Shown: positions 21,001-33,707 of the stretch, one piece after another
Layout: each line of letters starts with the position of its first letter
Position numbering within the stretch: position 1 is the stretch's first letter
Source: Takakia lepidozioides
Lineage: Eukaryota > Streptophyta > Takakiopsida > Takakiales > Takakiaceae
Assembly (NCBI GenBank): GCA_030704615.1
Contig: CM060731.1
Coordinates: 86,780,756 to 86,844,755 of the forward strand
Length of the DNA stretch: 64,000 nucleotides
Reading direction: 5' to 3'
The notes under the pieces: generated by a model
Database searches by the model: none
Told to the model about the DNA's origin: nothing
Seen by the model: only the letters and a program-made list of their open reading frames with translations
Position numbers and translations under genes: made by a program

Positions 21001-23330
21001 GAGAGTGGCTATTGCTAGGAAGGAACTTCAGTGCATTGAAACCTCACCTTCTCTTTCGCCTCAACACATGCCGTTGAGAGGTGATGCAGTTTCTCCAATT
21101 GCATGGTCGGCTGCATGGCCCGAGAATAGTGTTTTGCAATCTCGGGGATGAAGTCCTTTCCAAGTGCCGGATCTGCAATTGCCACCAACTTCACAAGCTT
21201 TGACTTGTATTTGGTTCTGGACTTGACACCGGCTTCCTTCAAGTGCTCAGTCAATGACTGCAACGTTTTCACCTGCCCCTCACTTTCCATGAAGAAGCGT
21301 TTGGCATGGGCCAAATCCAGCTTGATGTTTGACTGCCAACAAAAACATGCAGAAGCGTTACATTCGATTCATGTGGAAAGATTACTGGAAATTGGGGAAG
21401 GATGAGCAGAGGGAAATGGAGGACGACTTACTTCGTATATCACCTCCACCATTCCATCCATAGTGAGACGATACCATGTCCGGTCAGTTTTTGCCACGGC
21501 TTTCTGAATGAGCTCGGGCTCCAGCATTTCCGCAAACATGTGCGGATCAGTGAGACCAGTTTTCCTCACCCTGTACAGCATATGTGCCATGTGGGTATGC
21601 ACGTACGCATTTCAGTGACCCTGCAAGGCACACTCTCCAGTCTCCAGTTCAGTCCACGGAAAGCACGGAAACAAAACAGATTGGAAACCGAAATGCGGCA
21701 CCGCATTTCGAACGTGCTTGGGAGGGTATGAGTATCTTACGAGTTGAGGTCCGCCATGGCATTCTTGAGCAGGGAGGAGTCTGCCGCCTTCACCTTGAGG
21801 ATGACACACTCCACCATGTAATGCCAGCCAATGTGCTTGGCATGGTTCTGCTTGATGTACTCCCACCAGGCGAGAAGTCGGTGATTCCCGTCCCACACAA
21901 AGAACATTTTACCCGACATATGGCCGAAGTCTGGATCACCCTTCAGCGTCGCCTCGAATTCGTTGTTGCGAGTGTGCCAGTGGGTATCCCACGTTGACAA
22001 TTCATCGGCAGTGGGTCCACGAGTTTCCCGTCCTCATTCTCAATGGAAACGTAAAACGCTGCCGATCCCAGACGGTACCCTTCTCGAAATGCGAACTTGA
22101 GCTTATCCACATCTCCGGGAAGGGCCTGCCTGACGATGGGAAGGGAGACCATGCGACAGAGTGGGATTCGAAGAGTCCGCTGGAATACCCTGCTGCCCAG
22201 AACTCTGCCAATGCTACTGTGTGTCTCCTCCAACATTTTATCAGCTGCAATTTTGAAATCCTCCGGAGACATGTCTGTAGGTGCCGGTAGTGGCTGAGCA
22301 GCTGGAGCATCCTCAACTGGAGCTGCACTCTGGGGCCTGTCTGCGGGCAATTCTGCCATTGCAGAGGCCTCCTCCGGGCCTGCTTGCTCATCGGTGGTGA
22401 GGTCTTGCTGCGAACGTTGAGCGGCAGCACCCTCCTCCGGTACCAAATCGACAGAAACGGTCGATCCCATTGCCTTCGCTGCAGCAGAGTCGGCCCCAAC
22501 ATCTGCAGGCGGGAAATCCTCCAGGAACTGAGCTTCAGCTTGTGGAAGCGGTTTTGCGGGAGATTGTTCGGCCGTCGCCCAGATTGCCTTCTACTTCCTC
22601 ATCCTTGCAGGTGAAGGTGTCTGCTGCAATTGAATCTGTCTTTTACCAGGCTGCTTCATTCGCGTTGGTGGGGGTGAAGCGGCCTGAGCCGGTTCAGAAA
22701 CCAGTAGAGGGACGGGCTGCTTCTTCTTCGACTTTGCTGGAGAAGGGCCCGACCCCTGCTGGCGATTCTCCATGACCGAAGAACGCAAGTCGATCTCTGG
22801 GGCTTTGAACTCCCTTCGAAGCCGCGTCTTTGAAACGCACAGGGCTAGGCCCGGCAGGAATACCCGCGCTCGGGGATCGGGTGGGTGTACGTGCTGCAGC
22901 TAGCTCCTCGGACTCTTCCTGCGGCTCTTCGGATTCCTGCGATCCCTCAAGCACGTCCACCTTTCCTGTTAGGCATGCAAACATGTTCTGCATTCAAGTC
23001 TCCTAGCATTCAGTCTAAGAATTACAGAAGCAAAATGGGGGGTTCGGTGCTCGATCAGCTGCGCGCAGCCCGATCGCATGGAGCTCTCACTGGTGGCTGG
23101 GTTGCCTGAGTGGCCTGCTGCTCGGAGATGGCAATCTCCTCCTGTAGACGCATCTGCTTCCTCCCCTTCGGCATTGGCCTACATCCGAAGTATAATTTTC
23201 GGAGCTTGCGACGAGGTCTCCTGTATGGTGCACGAAATCCCCCCCTCTCAGTTCGAGCATAAGAAGAACAGAGACAGGGAAAAGGGGCAAAGAGTGCAGA
23301 TGGAAAGGGCGCGAGAGGGGTGACTGAGGA
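18055..23330 (-). pseudogene. ParB-methyltransferase fusion gene of element B (broken copy)
   Basis: Same exon plan as copy A. Exons 18055-18523, 18629-18824, 18927-19191 (265 nt, identical in length to A), 19289-20407 and 20554 onward can be placed by matching splice sites. The C-terminus, missing in A, ends in an acidic tail DEDSDDFQD and TAA at 18055. Motifs kept are DIPDGE, LDLICGTG-ASMWAGRFSDRHLFAYE and FVWDGNHRLLAWWEYI. Lesions are frameshifts near 20335, 22000, 22590 and 22790 and an in-frame TAA just before the exon ending at about 20850. The first exon has the conserved basic segment RPRRKLRKLYFGCRP, and its intron again has a CAG|GCAA donor. The copy is therefore a decayed or mis-sequenced homologue. 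Confidence 0.65.
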
Positions 23331-23607
23331 GACACGACAAAAGTAGATGAAACGGCGGTGATGCACCACTTGGGTTCGAAAGGGTTGGACGAAAGTGTCT
23401 CCTCGTGGACTTTGCGTCATTACGAAATTCGAATCGTTCAGGGTACGCCTGCCGTCCGAAAAACAAACATCATTATCCAACGGTCAGGCCGCGCCGCCTC
23501 ATGCCACTTCAGTCAGATAGAGTGCAGACATGTGCCGCAATTCCGTTGCTCCACGTGTTCACATTTCAAGGCATTTCCGTCCCAGCGTCTGATGAGTTGG
23601 AGTGAAA

Positions 23608-25132
23608 ATGCGAATGCGGCGCCGCATTTCCGTTAAGTACCATCACGAAGCTACACATCCGTACTTGTTGGAAGAAAATGCGGCACCGCATTTCAGTTCC
23701 ACCTTCACATACCTTAGTTGTTGAACGGAAATACGGTGCCGCATTTCCGTCCCACAGCTCCATGTATGAGATACAAAAGGGAAATGCGGCACCGCATTTC
23801 CGTTCAGGAATGTCGAAAGGTGCGATTCGGACGGAAATGCGGCACAACATTTCAGTTCCCGTGGTTCATGATTTTCAATCTGAATCGAAATACGGCACCG
23901 CATTTCCGTTCCCCCTTCACATACCACAGTTGATGAACGGAAATGCCGTTCCACATTTCCGTTCGGGAAAGTATAGAGGTCTCACCTGAACAGAAATGCG
24001 GTGCCGCATTTCCTGTCTGGAAAGTTTGAAGGTCTCACATGGATGGAAATGCGGCACCACATTTCCGTCCCACAGCTCCAGGCCTCGTATACAAAACGGA
24101 AATGCGGCGCCGCATTTCCGTTCGAGAATGTCGGAAGGTGCGACTCGGACGGAAATGCGGAGCCGAATTTCTGTTCCCGTTGTTCACGATTTTCAGTCAG
24201 AATGGAAATGCGGTACCGCATTTCCGTTCTATAGAGTATGAAGGTCTGACCCTGGCGGAAATGCGGTGCCGCATTTTCGTTCCACAGCTCCATGCCTCAC
24301 ATACAAAACGGTAATGCGGCGCCGCATTTCCGTTTTGGAATGTCGGAAGGTGCGACTCCGACGGAAATGCGGTACCGCATTTCAGTTCCGATGTTTCACG
24401 ATTTTTCATCAGAACGGAAATGCGGTGCCGCATTTGCGTTCTGGAATGTTGGGAGGTGCGACTCGGATGGAAATGCGCTGCCGCATTTCAGTTCCGATGG
24501 TTCACGATTTTCAGTCAGAACGGAAATGCGGCACCGCATTTCCGTTCTGGATAGTATGAATGTCTCAACCGGTCGGAATTGCGTTGTCTCAAGCGGTCGG
24601 AATTGCACTCGGCTCCATGCATCAGATACAAAATGGAAATGCGGCGCCGCATTTCCGTTCTGGAATGTCGGAAAGTGCGACTCGGACGGAAATGCGGTGC
24701 CGCATTTCTGTTCCCGTTGTTCATAATTCTCAATCAGAACGGAAATGCGGTACCGCATTTCCGTTCCACCTTCACATACCGTGCTTTCTGGATGGAAATA
24801 CGTTACCGCATTTCCGTTCTGGAGAGTGTTAAGGTCTCACCCGGGCGGATATGCGGTGCCGCATTTCCATTCTGGAATGTCGGAAAGTGCGACTCGGACG
24901 GAAATGCGGTACCGCATTTCCGTTCCACCTTCACATACCGTGCTTGCTGGATGGAAATGCGTTACCGCATTTCCGTACCACCTTCACATACCGTGCTTGC
25001 TGGATGGAAATGCGTTACCGCATTTCCGTTCTGGAGAGTATAAAGGTTTCCCCCGGACGGAAACTCGGTGCCGCATTTCCGTCGTCTGGTGCATGACCAA
25101 GATGCAATACGGAAATGCGGCGCCGTATTTCC
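23608..25132. repeat. Main palindrome array of element B, 53-bp period
   Basis: There are about 28 copies of GAAATGCGGYRCCGCATTTC. From 23684 to 25069 nearly every centre-to-centre distance is exactly 53 bp; one 113-bp step (53 plus 60) includes a damaged site near 24585, the first step is 64 and the last 52. The spacers fall into a few recurring types (cacagctccatg, tgtcggaaggtgcgactcgg, cgattttcagtcag, ccttcacatacc) in mixed order. The array separates the divergent ParB-methyltransferase and transposase genes, as in element A, though the palindrome arms differ (TGC/GCA here, TTC/GAA in A). Confidence 0.95.
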
Positions 25133-25549
25133 GTCCACCAGCAATCGAAAGAATCACTCGGGACGGGAAATCTGGAACCTGAATGGGTTGCATTGTTCCG
25201 AAACAACACAATTGCGGCCAGTCTTGATGAGCACAACTTGGTTGTCTGACCGTTTTAACTAATAGTACTGGCACTTGTCAGTGCGAACGTTCCTGTCTGC
25301 ACCGAGAATACTACTGGATCCACCCTCAGGAGAAACTGTCAGGAGATGTTATTTCGTCGCCGAATCGGCCATCATTGTCTAACTTACTGGCTATGGAATC
25401 ACACCTCCCACCTTCATGCATGTAGCTTGAAACAATACTTTCCACTTCAATGTGCGACTTCCAATCATCGATGGACTCCGCATGGTGCCTGTGAGCCTTG
25501 GTCTGTCGCTATACTGAACCTCGCACTTGCCAACTTCGTGCGGTCTTCG
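25133..25549 (+). promoter_or_regulatory. Leader upstream of the B transposase gene
   Basis: This is about 400 bp of unique DNA between the last palindrome and the transposase ATG. I see no convincing TATA box or open frame with homologues. By position it should hold the transposase promoter. Confidence 0.3.
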
Positions 25550-28500
25550 ATGGCTCCGAATTCCTACGCTATAGTTTGCTGTCCTCCGCAACTTGGGAGA
25601 GCCTGGATCCCAAACGAGGGAGGACTTTGCAGAGTGACTGAAACTTACCTTTGTTCCAAATTCAAGCTCAAACCGGGCACAGTTTATTTGGAAGAAGAAA
25701 GGAAGGATGTTCCTGGACAGGTTGACGAGACCATTGTCGTGCTAGGTAACGACGGAGGTTGCGGAATCGAATGGCACGTACCCCCATCAGACACCATCCT
25801 GTACCGAGCTGTGGGAATGCCCATTCCCTTTCCAAATCAGTCGCTGCCCACACCATCCACAAAGGAGTCCGGAAACCGACAGGCGGCCACTGCCAACAGA
25901 GAGGTGTGCAACGATAATCATTCCAACCTGGACCGTCAAGACCCTCCATAGCTTCTCGTGTGGACGTATTCGACATTTCCGACGAGGAAGATGATTGCAT
26001 TGAGGTACCCATGTCCTCCACACGGTCGTTCAAATCCGGCATGGACGTCTCTGTAGGTGCTACGCATGTGCCCTCGAGCATAACTCCAACCCGGTCCATT
26101 GTGCAGCTCCTACGACAACATCACCTCGATGGTTCTTGCTCCGAGCTGGCTGCTCTCGACTATGCCAAATTCCCAGTCAGAAAGGTAACGTTTCTGCCTC
26201 CCGAAGTCGATGGCAATGTCATCTTCGAGTTTCCACCTGTTTCTTCGTCAAACAAAGCCTCCGGGATGTTAACAGACATGGATCGAAAGCATGACGGACA
26301 CCCCTGGTGTGTGACGAAGACCAGTAGCACGAAAATTGCTGATGGTGTTCGTGTACGATATGTCCTCTGTGCGGGGAAGCTGAGGTGCCTCAATCCCACC
26401 TACTTCCACTTTCTCTCCAAAGGAGGGCGGAGAAACAAGACGGATTGGACTGGCACAACGCATCATCCATTCATTGTCTCCAGCCAAGCTCCTGCGGGTT
26501 CTTTCAAGTGTGCACATTGCAAAGAACCACCGACGTGCATGTCCATGTGCAGAGCCAAGCAATATTACGTAATCCATTTGCTCCCGGACTTGACTAGAGC
26601 TTGCATACACGTTGGGGTCCACTGCCACCCCTTGGCGAGAGGCAACATGCGGAGGCTGTGCAGGAAGCACACGACATCATAAAAGAGGAGGTGAAATTGA
26701 GCCCCGGAGCCAGACCAAAGCAGATTCAGCTGAAGGCAGCCCACAAGATTGCTCTTGGCAAAATCATGTCTGAAGATGGTTCCGACCGAGAGCCCTTGAC
26801 CGAAGACGAGATGCGTGACCTCTTGGAGTCCGTCTCGCACGTTTGTAGTCCGAATGTGCGGAATCACATCGTATCTTGCAAGCAGGAGTTCGGCAGGGGG
26901 TCGGACATGTACTCAATCCTGGAGGTGAAACGAATGACTGGATATGACTACATCCAAGGTAGCAGGTTTCCAGGGCAAGGCAGCGAATCCGATCGTTGTT
27001 ACATTTTCAAAATGTCGACGTGTGGGCCTGGGAGTGGAGTCGACTTGGTCACTCGCATGACAACTGGAAACTTGTCGAATGCTTGGGTGATGTTTGATCA
27101 CATCAAGCGAATTACAAACCATCAGTGGGTGACTATGGGTGCGCATGTTTATGACTATCACTCCAAGAGGCTCATGACGATTGCAATCTGCGAGATGAAA
27201 GGGGAGGACACACTGTCCGAGATGCATCTGTGGGAGGGCATAAACGAGCAGATGGCAAGGGCGGGATTGCCAGAGCCCAATTTCAGGGGATTCATGGCAG
27301 ACAACGCTCAGGCCAACTGGGCAGCGGTGCGGCGTGTGTACGGTGAGGACCCCAATGTTCCAATGGAGGGGAAAGAGAGATCCTGTGGATTCCATTGGAT
27401 GCAGAGTCTATCCCACTACACTACCAAATTTGTTGCTAGCTCATTCCAGGCTGAACACCGTGTTCTTTGTACGGCGTGGAAGGATGCACCCACATTTGAT
27501 GACGCAGAGGTTAAGTTTGCTATCATCGAGGCTTGGTGGAACACGTCAGGTGCAGTGGAGACAACCAATCTGGGAGCATTGCACAGCTGGTTGGGTAGTG
27601 GCATTTTCGGTATCGACAGTTCGGACAGTACATGCGGGAGGTAGGCTGCTGTCATTTTTGTTCATTTGTCTTTCTGTTATGGACATTTCGATTGGTCCCT
27701 CACCATTGTTTGTGTCCTTCTAGGAGCGGTGCTTGGATTCCGACACGGACATGCCGAACACGAATATGGCAGAATTGGTCCACTCCTCCTGGCGAGCGTC
27801 TTCTGCCGCACATCTGGTGGACGTAGTGACGGCCACAACGGAGGACATCGACAGAGCAATCATGCAGCAAGCCACGTACTACAAGTTCCTGAGCGGCAAA
27901 CAATGGGGCTTTGGGCCGGACAGGGAGGAATTGTTGGTACGAACAGCTTCGAGGTCCAAGAATCCAGTGAAATGGGCGACAGCATTGCGAGAGAAGATCA
28001 AAGGGACGCCTCTGCACCGCAGAGGTGAACACCTAGAGGGGGACGTCTGGACTCGCCCTGTCAGGCGGAGGATTGAAGAGGAACCCGGGTGCAAGAGGAT
28101 TCCTGGAGATCCGACAGGAACATTCGGACAGCACCTCGAGGTCCCGTCATGTTGCCGCACAATGTGTCTTCCAGCAGTGGAAGCCCAAGAAATTCCAGAT
28201 CGCCGTCGCCTTCAACCGGGGATTTCGTGCGAGAAATTCCCACCGCTCCCTTGCCCCAGATTCCGCCCGCTGTTATGCAGTATGGCCAAGCCATTGTGGA
28301 GACGACTGTGTCTGCATCACAGTGGAGAATTGCTCGCACAAAGCCGTCGTTTCGAGGAAGGTGTTCCGCAATTCGTGTGGATACACGGCAACGTTGTTTA
28401 GAGATGATAAGGAGGAATCCAGATGGGGCTGTCCCTGCTTCTACTTTTACAGGAAGATTTGTCCATGCAAAGTTTGCGGAGGCGACAACCACCCAGTTCT

Positions 28501-29152
28501 GGTTCTGCAGGCACGACATTATGACTTGCGTGTATGGAAAGCCCAAGTACGGCATACAAACAATGCCAGAGGCTCCCCCGGTGTGGCCGGTGGAACGAGG
28601 CTGCGATCTGAGTCAGGTTGAGGCCGACGCCCTTACCGCCGCAGGATTTCGGATGGTGCAGCGCACTGACGTCCCCAGACAACCATTTCCGCTTCCACAG
28701 CCTCCACCACCGACCCCTGTGAGAGCAAGAACAATGGGACACGACAGCTCTAAGCATCCTACACACCGTTGGGGGAAACCGAAGAGGCGGCGACCTCCCT
28801 CAAAGTGAACGAGACAAGGATGGGGAATGCACTTCGGATGAACTGTACAATCCAGAGCTCAACTGAAGTGCCCCCACTAGGATTCGGGCGTGTGTATCAG
28901 ATGGCCACGACGGGCTCAGCTGTTCGCAATGAGGTGTACACCATCACCATTTCAGAATTACCCACCTGCAATTGCACCGACTTCCAGATCATGGCGAGCA
29001 AGGGGGCATCATACTGCCCTTGCAAGCATTTGTACTACGTGTACCTAAAGAGACTCCGTTGTAATTCCACAACTCATCACTTCATACATGCACCAGGGTT
29101 GAGCCCCCAGGAGGTTCACACTCTTCTGAATATGGATCCAGGGGACCAGTGA
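25550..29152 (+). pseudogene. Mutator-like transposase with SWIM zinc finger, element B (frameshifted)
   Basis: Parts in order are: an N-terminal module (MAPNSYAIVCC...YLEEERKD...IVVL...VPPSDTILYRAVGMP); a Cys/His region (DGHPWCVTKTSS, YVLCAGKLRC, FKCAHC), perhaps a WRKY-GCM1-like finger; a core with VTMGAHVYDYHSKRLMTIAICEM and GFMADNAQANWAAVRRVYG followed by RSCGFHW, which resembles the DDE strands and CxxH of MULE transposases; then FWFCRHDIMTCVYGKPKYG and the SWIM motif TCNCTDF...YCPCKHLYYVY. One 83-bp intron (27641-27723) is shared with copy E. Frameshifts relative to A, C or E occur near 25940, 26630, 27600, 28092 and 28805. Cut-and-paste movement of the family is expected from homology; this copy is not intact. 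Confidence 0.75.
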
Positions 29153-29900
29153 GCTTGGCTTGCGGTCCCAATACAATGGTACGCCCATCCTTTTTGGATA
29201 GTAGAACTGTACTGCTGCCAGTACCTCAGACTCTGGCCACAGAAAGGTCCGACATATGTCTTGCCTACCACTAACCTGGTTTGCTCGAACTAAGATATTA
29301 CTATATCGTTCACTTGTTTCCACGTGCATGTATTTTTGTATGTTGGAGGGTTCATGTTTTTCTGCTTTCCGAAAACTTGCTTTCCTCATTCGACCTCCGA
29401 CAAGGAAATGCGGCGCCGCATTTCCAAGTATCGTCGTAGGTACTGGTAGAGGCGGCCTTCGCCAACACCAAACCGCTCCGAAATTTCGCACGTGCGAACC
29501 CTAATGCGGCACCTTATTTCCCAGTTCAGTTGCAAACCTTTCCCGCCGAATACCCGAAGAAGACAGAATTGTGAAGTACTGCAGACTGTATTGGTGCAGA
29601 CTCCATTGGTTCAATCGCGGCAAAAGGGTCAGCTTCATTCCAATGTTAAGGCATGTAAAACCGCGGAATACTCTATACAAGCCAGTATGCGACGTCCTTT
29701 TGCAGTGGTATACTGGATTTCCCGTTGCACGGTCACTTATTTCCATGAGCGGATCTATAAAACCATGAGCGGACTTGTTACTGACGACATATCTTTGCCG
29801 CATTACATGATCTGGAACATCCAAAAACGGCAAGGTCAAATAAAAAACTATTATTTTAATACTTGTTTAATCTGCCGCATTTCCAAATTTGGAGGAGTCC
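29153..29900 (+). mobile_element. Non-coding 3' region of element B
   Basis: No gene is visible. There is one perfect palindrome (29404-29425, centre GGCGCC) and one decayed site near 29505. The same region, inverted, follows the C transposase at 38850-39740, so B and C are close relatives of one subfamily. Confidence 0.6.
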
Positions 29901-30003
29901 GCTCATGAAATCCGCGTATCTTAGACTTCGGCTCACCGCTCATGCGGCTCATGCGGCTCATGGCTCATGGCTCATGGTTTCTGCTCATGAAATAGTAAAC
30001 CTC
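29900..30003 (+). mobile_element. Right terminal repeat of element B
   Basis: CTCATGCGG and CTCATGG repeats end in ...GAAATAGTAAACCTC. Read inward it begins GAGGTTTACTATTTCATGAG and matches the left end of element C at 38744 over about 100 bp. The bordering DNA from 30004 is CACTA transposase coding sequence, which fixes the boundary at 30003. Confidence 0.75.
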
Positions 30004-30865
30004 GGCCTCAAGCACTTTGTATTGTGAAGCACATAATCGTGCGCACTATCATGGAGCTCCACTAACATGGTCCTTTGTGCTCCTTCTCCTTCCAAAAGCT
30101 CTCCAGCAATCCTCTCTTGATCTTCATTAGAATCCCATATTCGCCTAGATGTTCCCTCAGACTCAGCAATATACTCCGTGAGGAAGCCAAGGGCCTCCTC
30201 ATGGGAGAACCCACTTGCCTGCATGCTCCTTTCTGGCCGGGCATAGTTCCTGACATACCCCTTCAAGGTTTTCATGTACCTTTCAATGGGGTACATCCAG
30301 CGGGTACAAACCGGGCCACAAAGCGCCAATTCATCCACAAGGTGGAGTACAAGGTGGGACATAACATCAAAGAAAGAGGGGGGAATTCTTTCTCAACCAA
30401 ACAAAGGGTAAGAACCACATCATCCTTCAAGGCCCCCGAACTTTCGGGATCCACGGTCTTCATGCATAAATGATGAAAAACCCTTGAAATCCTCATGATG
30501 GCTTGCCTTGCACCTTTACCCAACAATCCCCGGATGCAAAGGGGAAGAACCTGTTGCATGAGGATATGAAAATCATGGGACTTCATGCTTGAGAGCTTCT
30601 GGTTGCCCACATGCTTCTTGAATGCTCCGCCATACCCCGTGGCCGTTTTCAAAGCACCAAGAGTGGACATGAAGGATCCTGATTCTTCATGGTTCAACAC
30701 GTACGGAGCATGGGGCTTCTCCAATTTCCTACCATTGTTGTGGTGGGGCCTTAGCCACAGGTGGCATCATTTGCCTTGAAACTCCATGTCCTTCCTACTC
30801 TTTGGTGTATCCTTCAACCCCATAATATTGGTCTTCAAAATGTTTTCACAATGCATAACATCTTA
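30004..30865 (-). pseudogene. CACTA (En/Spm) transposase fragment with DUF4218-like region
   Basis: Minus-strand frames give HCENILKTNIMGLKDTPKSR, then LSSMKSHDFHILMQQVLPL, then HLVDELALCGPVCTRWMYPIERYMKTLKGYVRNYARPE split into short quotes here. These are hallmarks of plant TNP2-type transposases and the adjoining DUF4218 region. There are frameshifts (for example near 30360) and an in-frame stop after MEFQGK. The C-terminal side stops at the terminal repeat of element B, so B inserted into this older element. Confidence 0.8.
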
Positions 30866-31195
30866 AGTGTACCTTATCAGCAAATCCTGGCATTACACGG
30901 CCCTTCCCACTTTCAGCAAAGCAACCAATTCAGCCCATTGGTGACAACCTTCTACCAAGTGAGATGGCAATAAGAAGTGAAATATGTGAAAGGCAGTGGA
31001 ATTTGTGGAGTGTTCAGACTCTAATTTCTCAGCCATGATCTGAAAATGCATTGCAAGAAACTAAAGTGAACATTGACCATACAACAAACGCATGTAATTG
31101 AGAGGAGCTGCAACATATGTACTGTCCTAGAAATGGGGGCAGATTGAACAAGCATACCTTCCAGTACGGTAGACTCCAAAGACATGATCTTTGCT
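30866..31195. other. Unassigned DNA between the CACTA fragment and R3
   Basis: I recognise no coding sequence or repeat structure here. It probably belongs to the CACTA element or is the junction with R3. A G-run at about 31295-31307 lies just beyond it. Confidence 0.3.
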
Positions 31196-33707
31196 TCATG
31201 CCATGCTTTTTTGAAGGGTCCGAGTCCCCCCTGGCCTACCTCTGTACACATGGGACTCTTCAGCATTCTGAAGCTGATCCAATGCAGTTACGGGTTGGGG
31301 GGGGGGGGGCTGTAACCTTGACTCTTGAATACCTGTAAGCTTGAATACCTTATCCACCATTTCTGGGATTTGGTGGGCTGGGACTACCATCATCTTAAAG
31401 TATTCCTTTGAATACTTTAGCCATTCCCCATTCTGTTTGCATGGCATGATTTGAAAATCATCCACTGCTACTAAAGTTGATGCCACAAGAATGCTTGGCA
31501 ATGGCAGGGGGTTTACCTCTTGTGTGGAGGGCCCTGCCGTGGCTTGTACCGGTGTCTGTTGAAGCTGTGGTGGTTGTGTTGCTGGTGGAGTTTGTGCTGG
31601 TGTTGTTGTTGTTGACTGAATTTGTGCTTCCCGTCCTTGTTCGTAGTCTTGTTCCTCCTACTCATCCTCATCCACTAATTCTTGCTCTGGAATTGGTGGA
31701 AGGTATCCTCGTGAATATTTGTCACCAATTCCGCCAATTGGTCTGCAGCATTGTCCTGTTGAGTTTCTTCATCTCAATGGGATTCCCTTCATTTAGCCAT
31801 GCTCGTGCTAAGGCTGCATCTATTGCGTCCAGTCCTACTTGAAGTGTCAGCTTCTCCAGCTGCTTCTTCCATTCTTGTTCATTGCCTAGGGCAATGTCTC
31901 TTTCTGTAGTGGCTGTGAATAGCATACTCTCAGTCTTTTCTCTCTCTCTCAGTAGTACAGTATTGTTTGCTAGAATTATGTCTGCTTGTGTCTTAGTCTC
32001 GTGAAGCTGTTTTTTGAGGGTATTACTTCCTCCTCTATGGCTCTGGATCTTTCTCTCTCTGCATCGAGATCTGCCTGTACATGTTGTGTCTCCAGTTTCT
32101 GCCTTTGCCATCTCTGTTCCCATTCATCTCGGCTGTTTGCCAGTGTGTTGTATCGGTTGAGTATGATGGTCTGTTGATTCTCCAAAGCTGCAATTGTAAC
32201 CTCATGGTTACAAACAGTACGTGCTGCTGCAAGTTCCCTCTAGTGCTTTTCTTTGAGGTGATCCATAATCATTGTAAGGTTCTCCGGGCTTATGTAATCT
32301 TTGGCCCTGTTCATCTGGAATGTTGCCTGGCTCAAGGCGTGTAGAATTGCGTTTGCTGGGGTTTCCTCCAATCCTGTGTCCCATGTTGTTGTGTCTAGGA
32401 CCTGTTGTTGTGAGAGTAATAATTCCAAATTAGAATTATTGTCTTGCTGCTGCTGACCTTGTGTTGCTTGCACCACCTGCTGTTGCTGCACAACTATGGC
32501 TCCCGCCTCTGTTGCTGGTTGCTCGACCTCTGCAGGTGTTGTCTGCTTTATTTCTGTGTTGGCAGGGGTAATTTCCATAGGTGTTGCTTCATTGGCCTAC
32601 TGCTTGTCCCCTCCTTCTGGCTGTTGATTCTCTCTTTCTCTCTGCAGTGTAGAATCAGCCGTCGAGTTGAAGAGGTCTTCTGCCATTGCGCTCGTTGTCG
32701 CTTCGTTGATTCGGGCCCTCTTTACAAATCTGCCCTCTTCCTCCAATGGTTGTCCTTCCTCATCTTGCCTTGCTGCCATCTCGCTTCCTTCCTCCTCCAC
32801 CGTGTCTGCTCGCTGCATGACTCCTAATGTTGTTTGCTCTTCTGGTGTCAAATGCACGGTGTGTCGGATCATTTGCAGAAGTAGGGGAGTTACCATGGTT
32901 GTTGTCGACTGGTTTTTCTTCTTTGTCAGTCGGGTTAATTCTTGGATCAACTTCTTTAGTAAGAAGCCTGCCCAATTCACGATTTGCCCGTTGAGGCAAA
33001 TCAACACCTGGTCAAGCAGTTCGTTGGTGCAATAGCTGTGGTTTTGCCTAAGGCAAAGCAACGTGCTAAGCACTGGACTTATCTTCTGAAAGCCTGGATT
33101 TTTGCTTTGACTACATGTGTAGCCCTGATCTGCTTGCATGAGATCTTTAAACAGATCTGTGATAGTAAACCTCAGTGGTTTGTTGCTATGCGCTGGGACA
33201 TCTTAACCGGGAAGATTAAACACCTCTACTAGGTACTGCTCCGTTAGTAATATCTGTGTGGCGAACGTTGGTGGTCCGAGTATTAGTGTTGTAATTCTCC
33301 AAGAACTCCCTGCACAGCTTGTCGTGTTTGAGATTCCAATCCAGGTTATTGATGAAATACAATAGGCCAAGACTGTCGAGTAATTCCGGTGTTTCTGCGT
33401 CTTGCTCAATCCTCCTCAAGGCTGGGCTGATCTTGAATCCCACCTGTGTATAAGGGCATGGTGTCTTCCGCTTGACGCCTGCCATTTCCCTTAGTCTTGC
33501 TCTTGTTGTAAGGAATTGAATTACCAATTCTTGTATCAACATCAGTATGAAGCACACTGGAACTTGTGTATACATACAACAATTTCCAGTTCGCAGAAGA
33601 GGAAGTGTAGAAAGCTTGTCGGGGTTTAAGTAGGGGTTCTGCCCTTTGGGCTTCCGTTTGATCTTCCCGAGAAGTTCCTGTGGAGGTGATTTTGATGTGT
33701 TGTCCAC
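31196..33707 (-). pseudogene. R3 retrotransposon, extra ORF downstream of pol (degraded)
   Basis: Broken minus-strand frames (33216-33707, 32597-33139, 32240-32578, 31722-32185, 31196-31501) align in order with the extra ORF of R1 and R2. Matches include GYTCSQSKNPGFQKISPVLS with GYACTKAVYPGLKEVGQVLN, and SKEYFKMMVVPAHQIPEMVD with REYSRVMLMPFNQIPIMLD. The middle is Gln-rich. The C-terminal part and the LTR are missing. The protein is clearly more diverged than between R1 and R2, so R3 is another family with the same gene order. The N-terminal block (VNWAGFLLKKLIQELTRL...TPLLLQMI) recalls the helical domain of plant 'putative plant transposon protein' families, which is only a weak resemblance. 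Confidence 0.6.

Noticed and set aside
23608-25132. CRISPR-like array: about 22-bp repeats with about 31-bp spacers at strict 53-bp spacing
   Set aside because: The repeats are full palindromes with variable centres, spacers recur in a few types, the host is eukaryotic and there are no cas genes. It is a transposon-internal site array.
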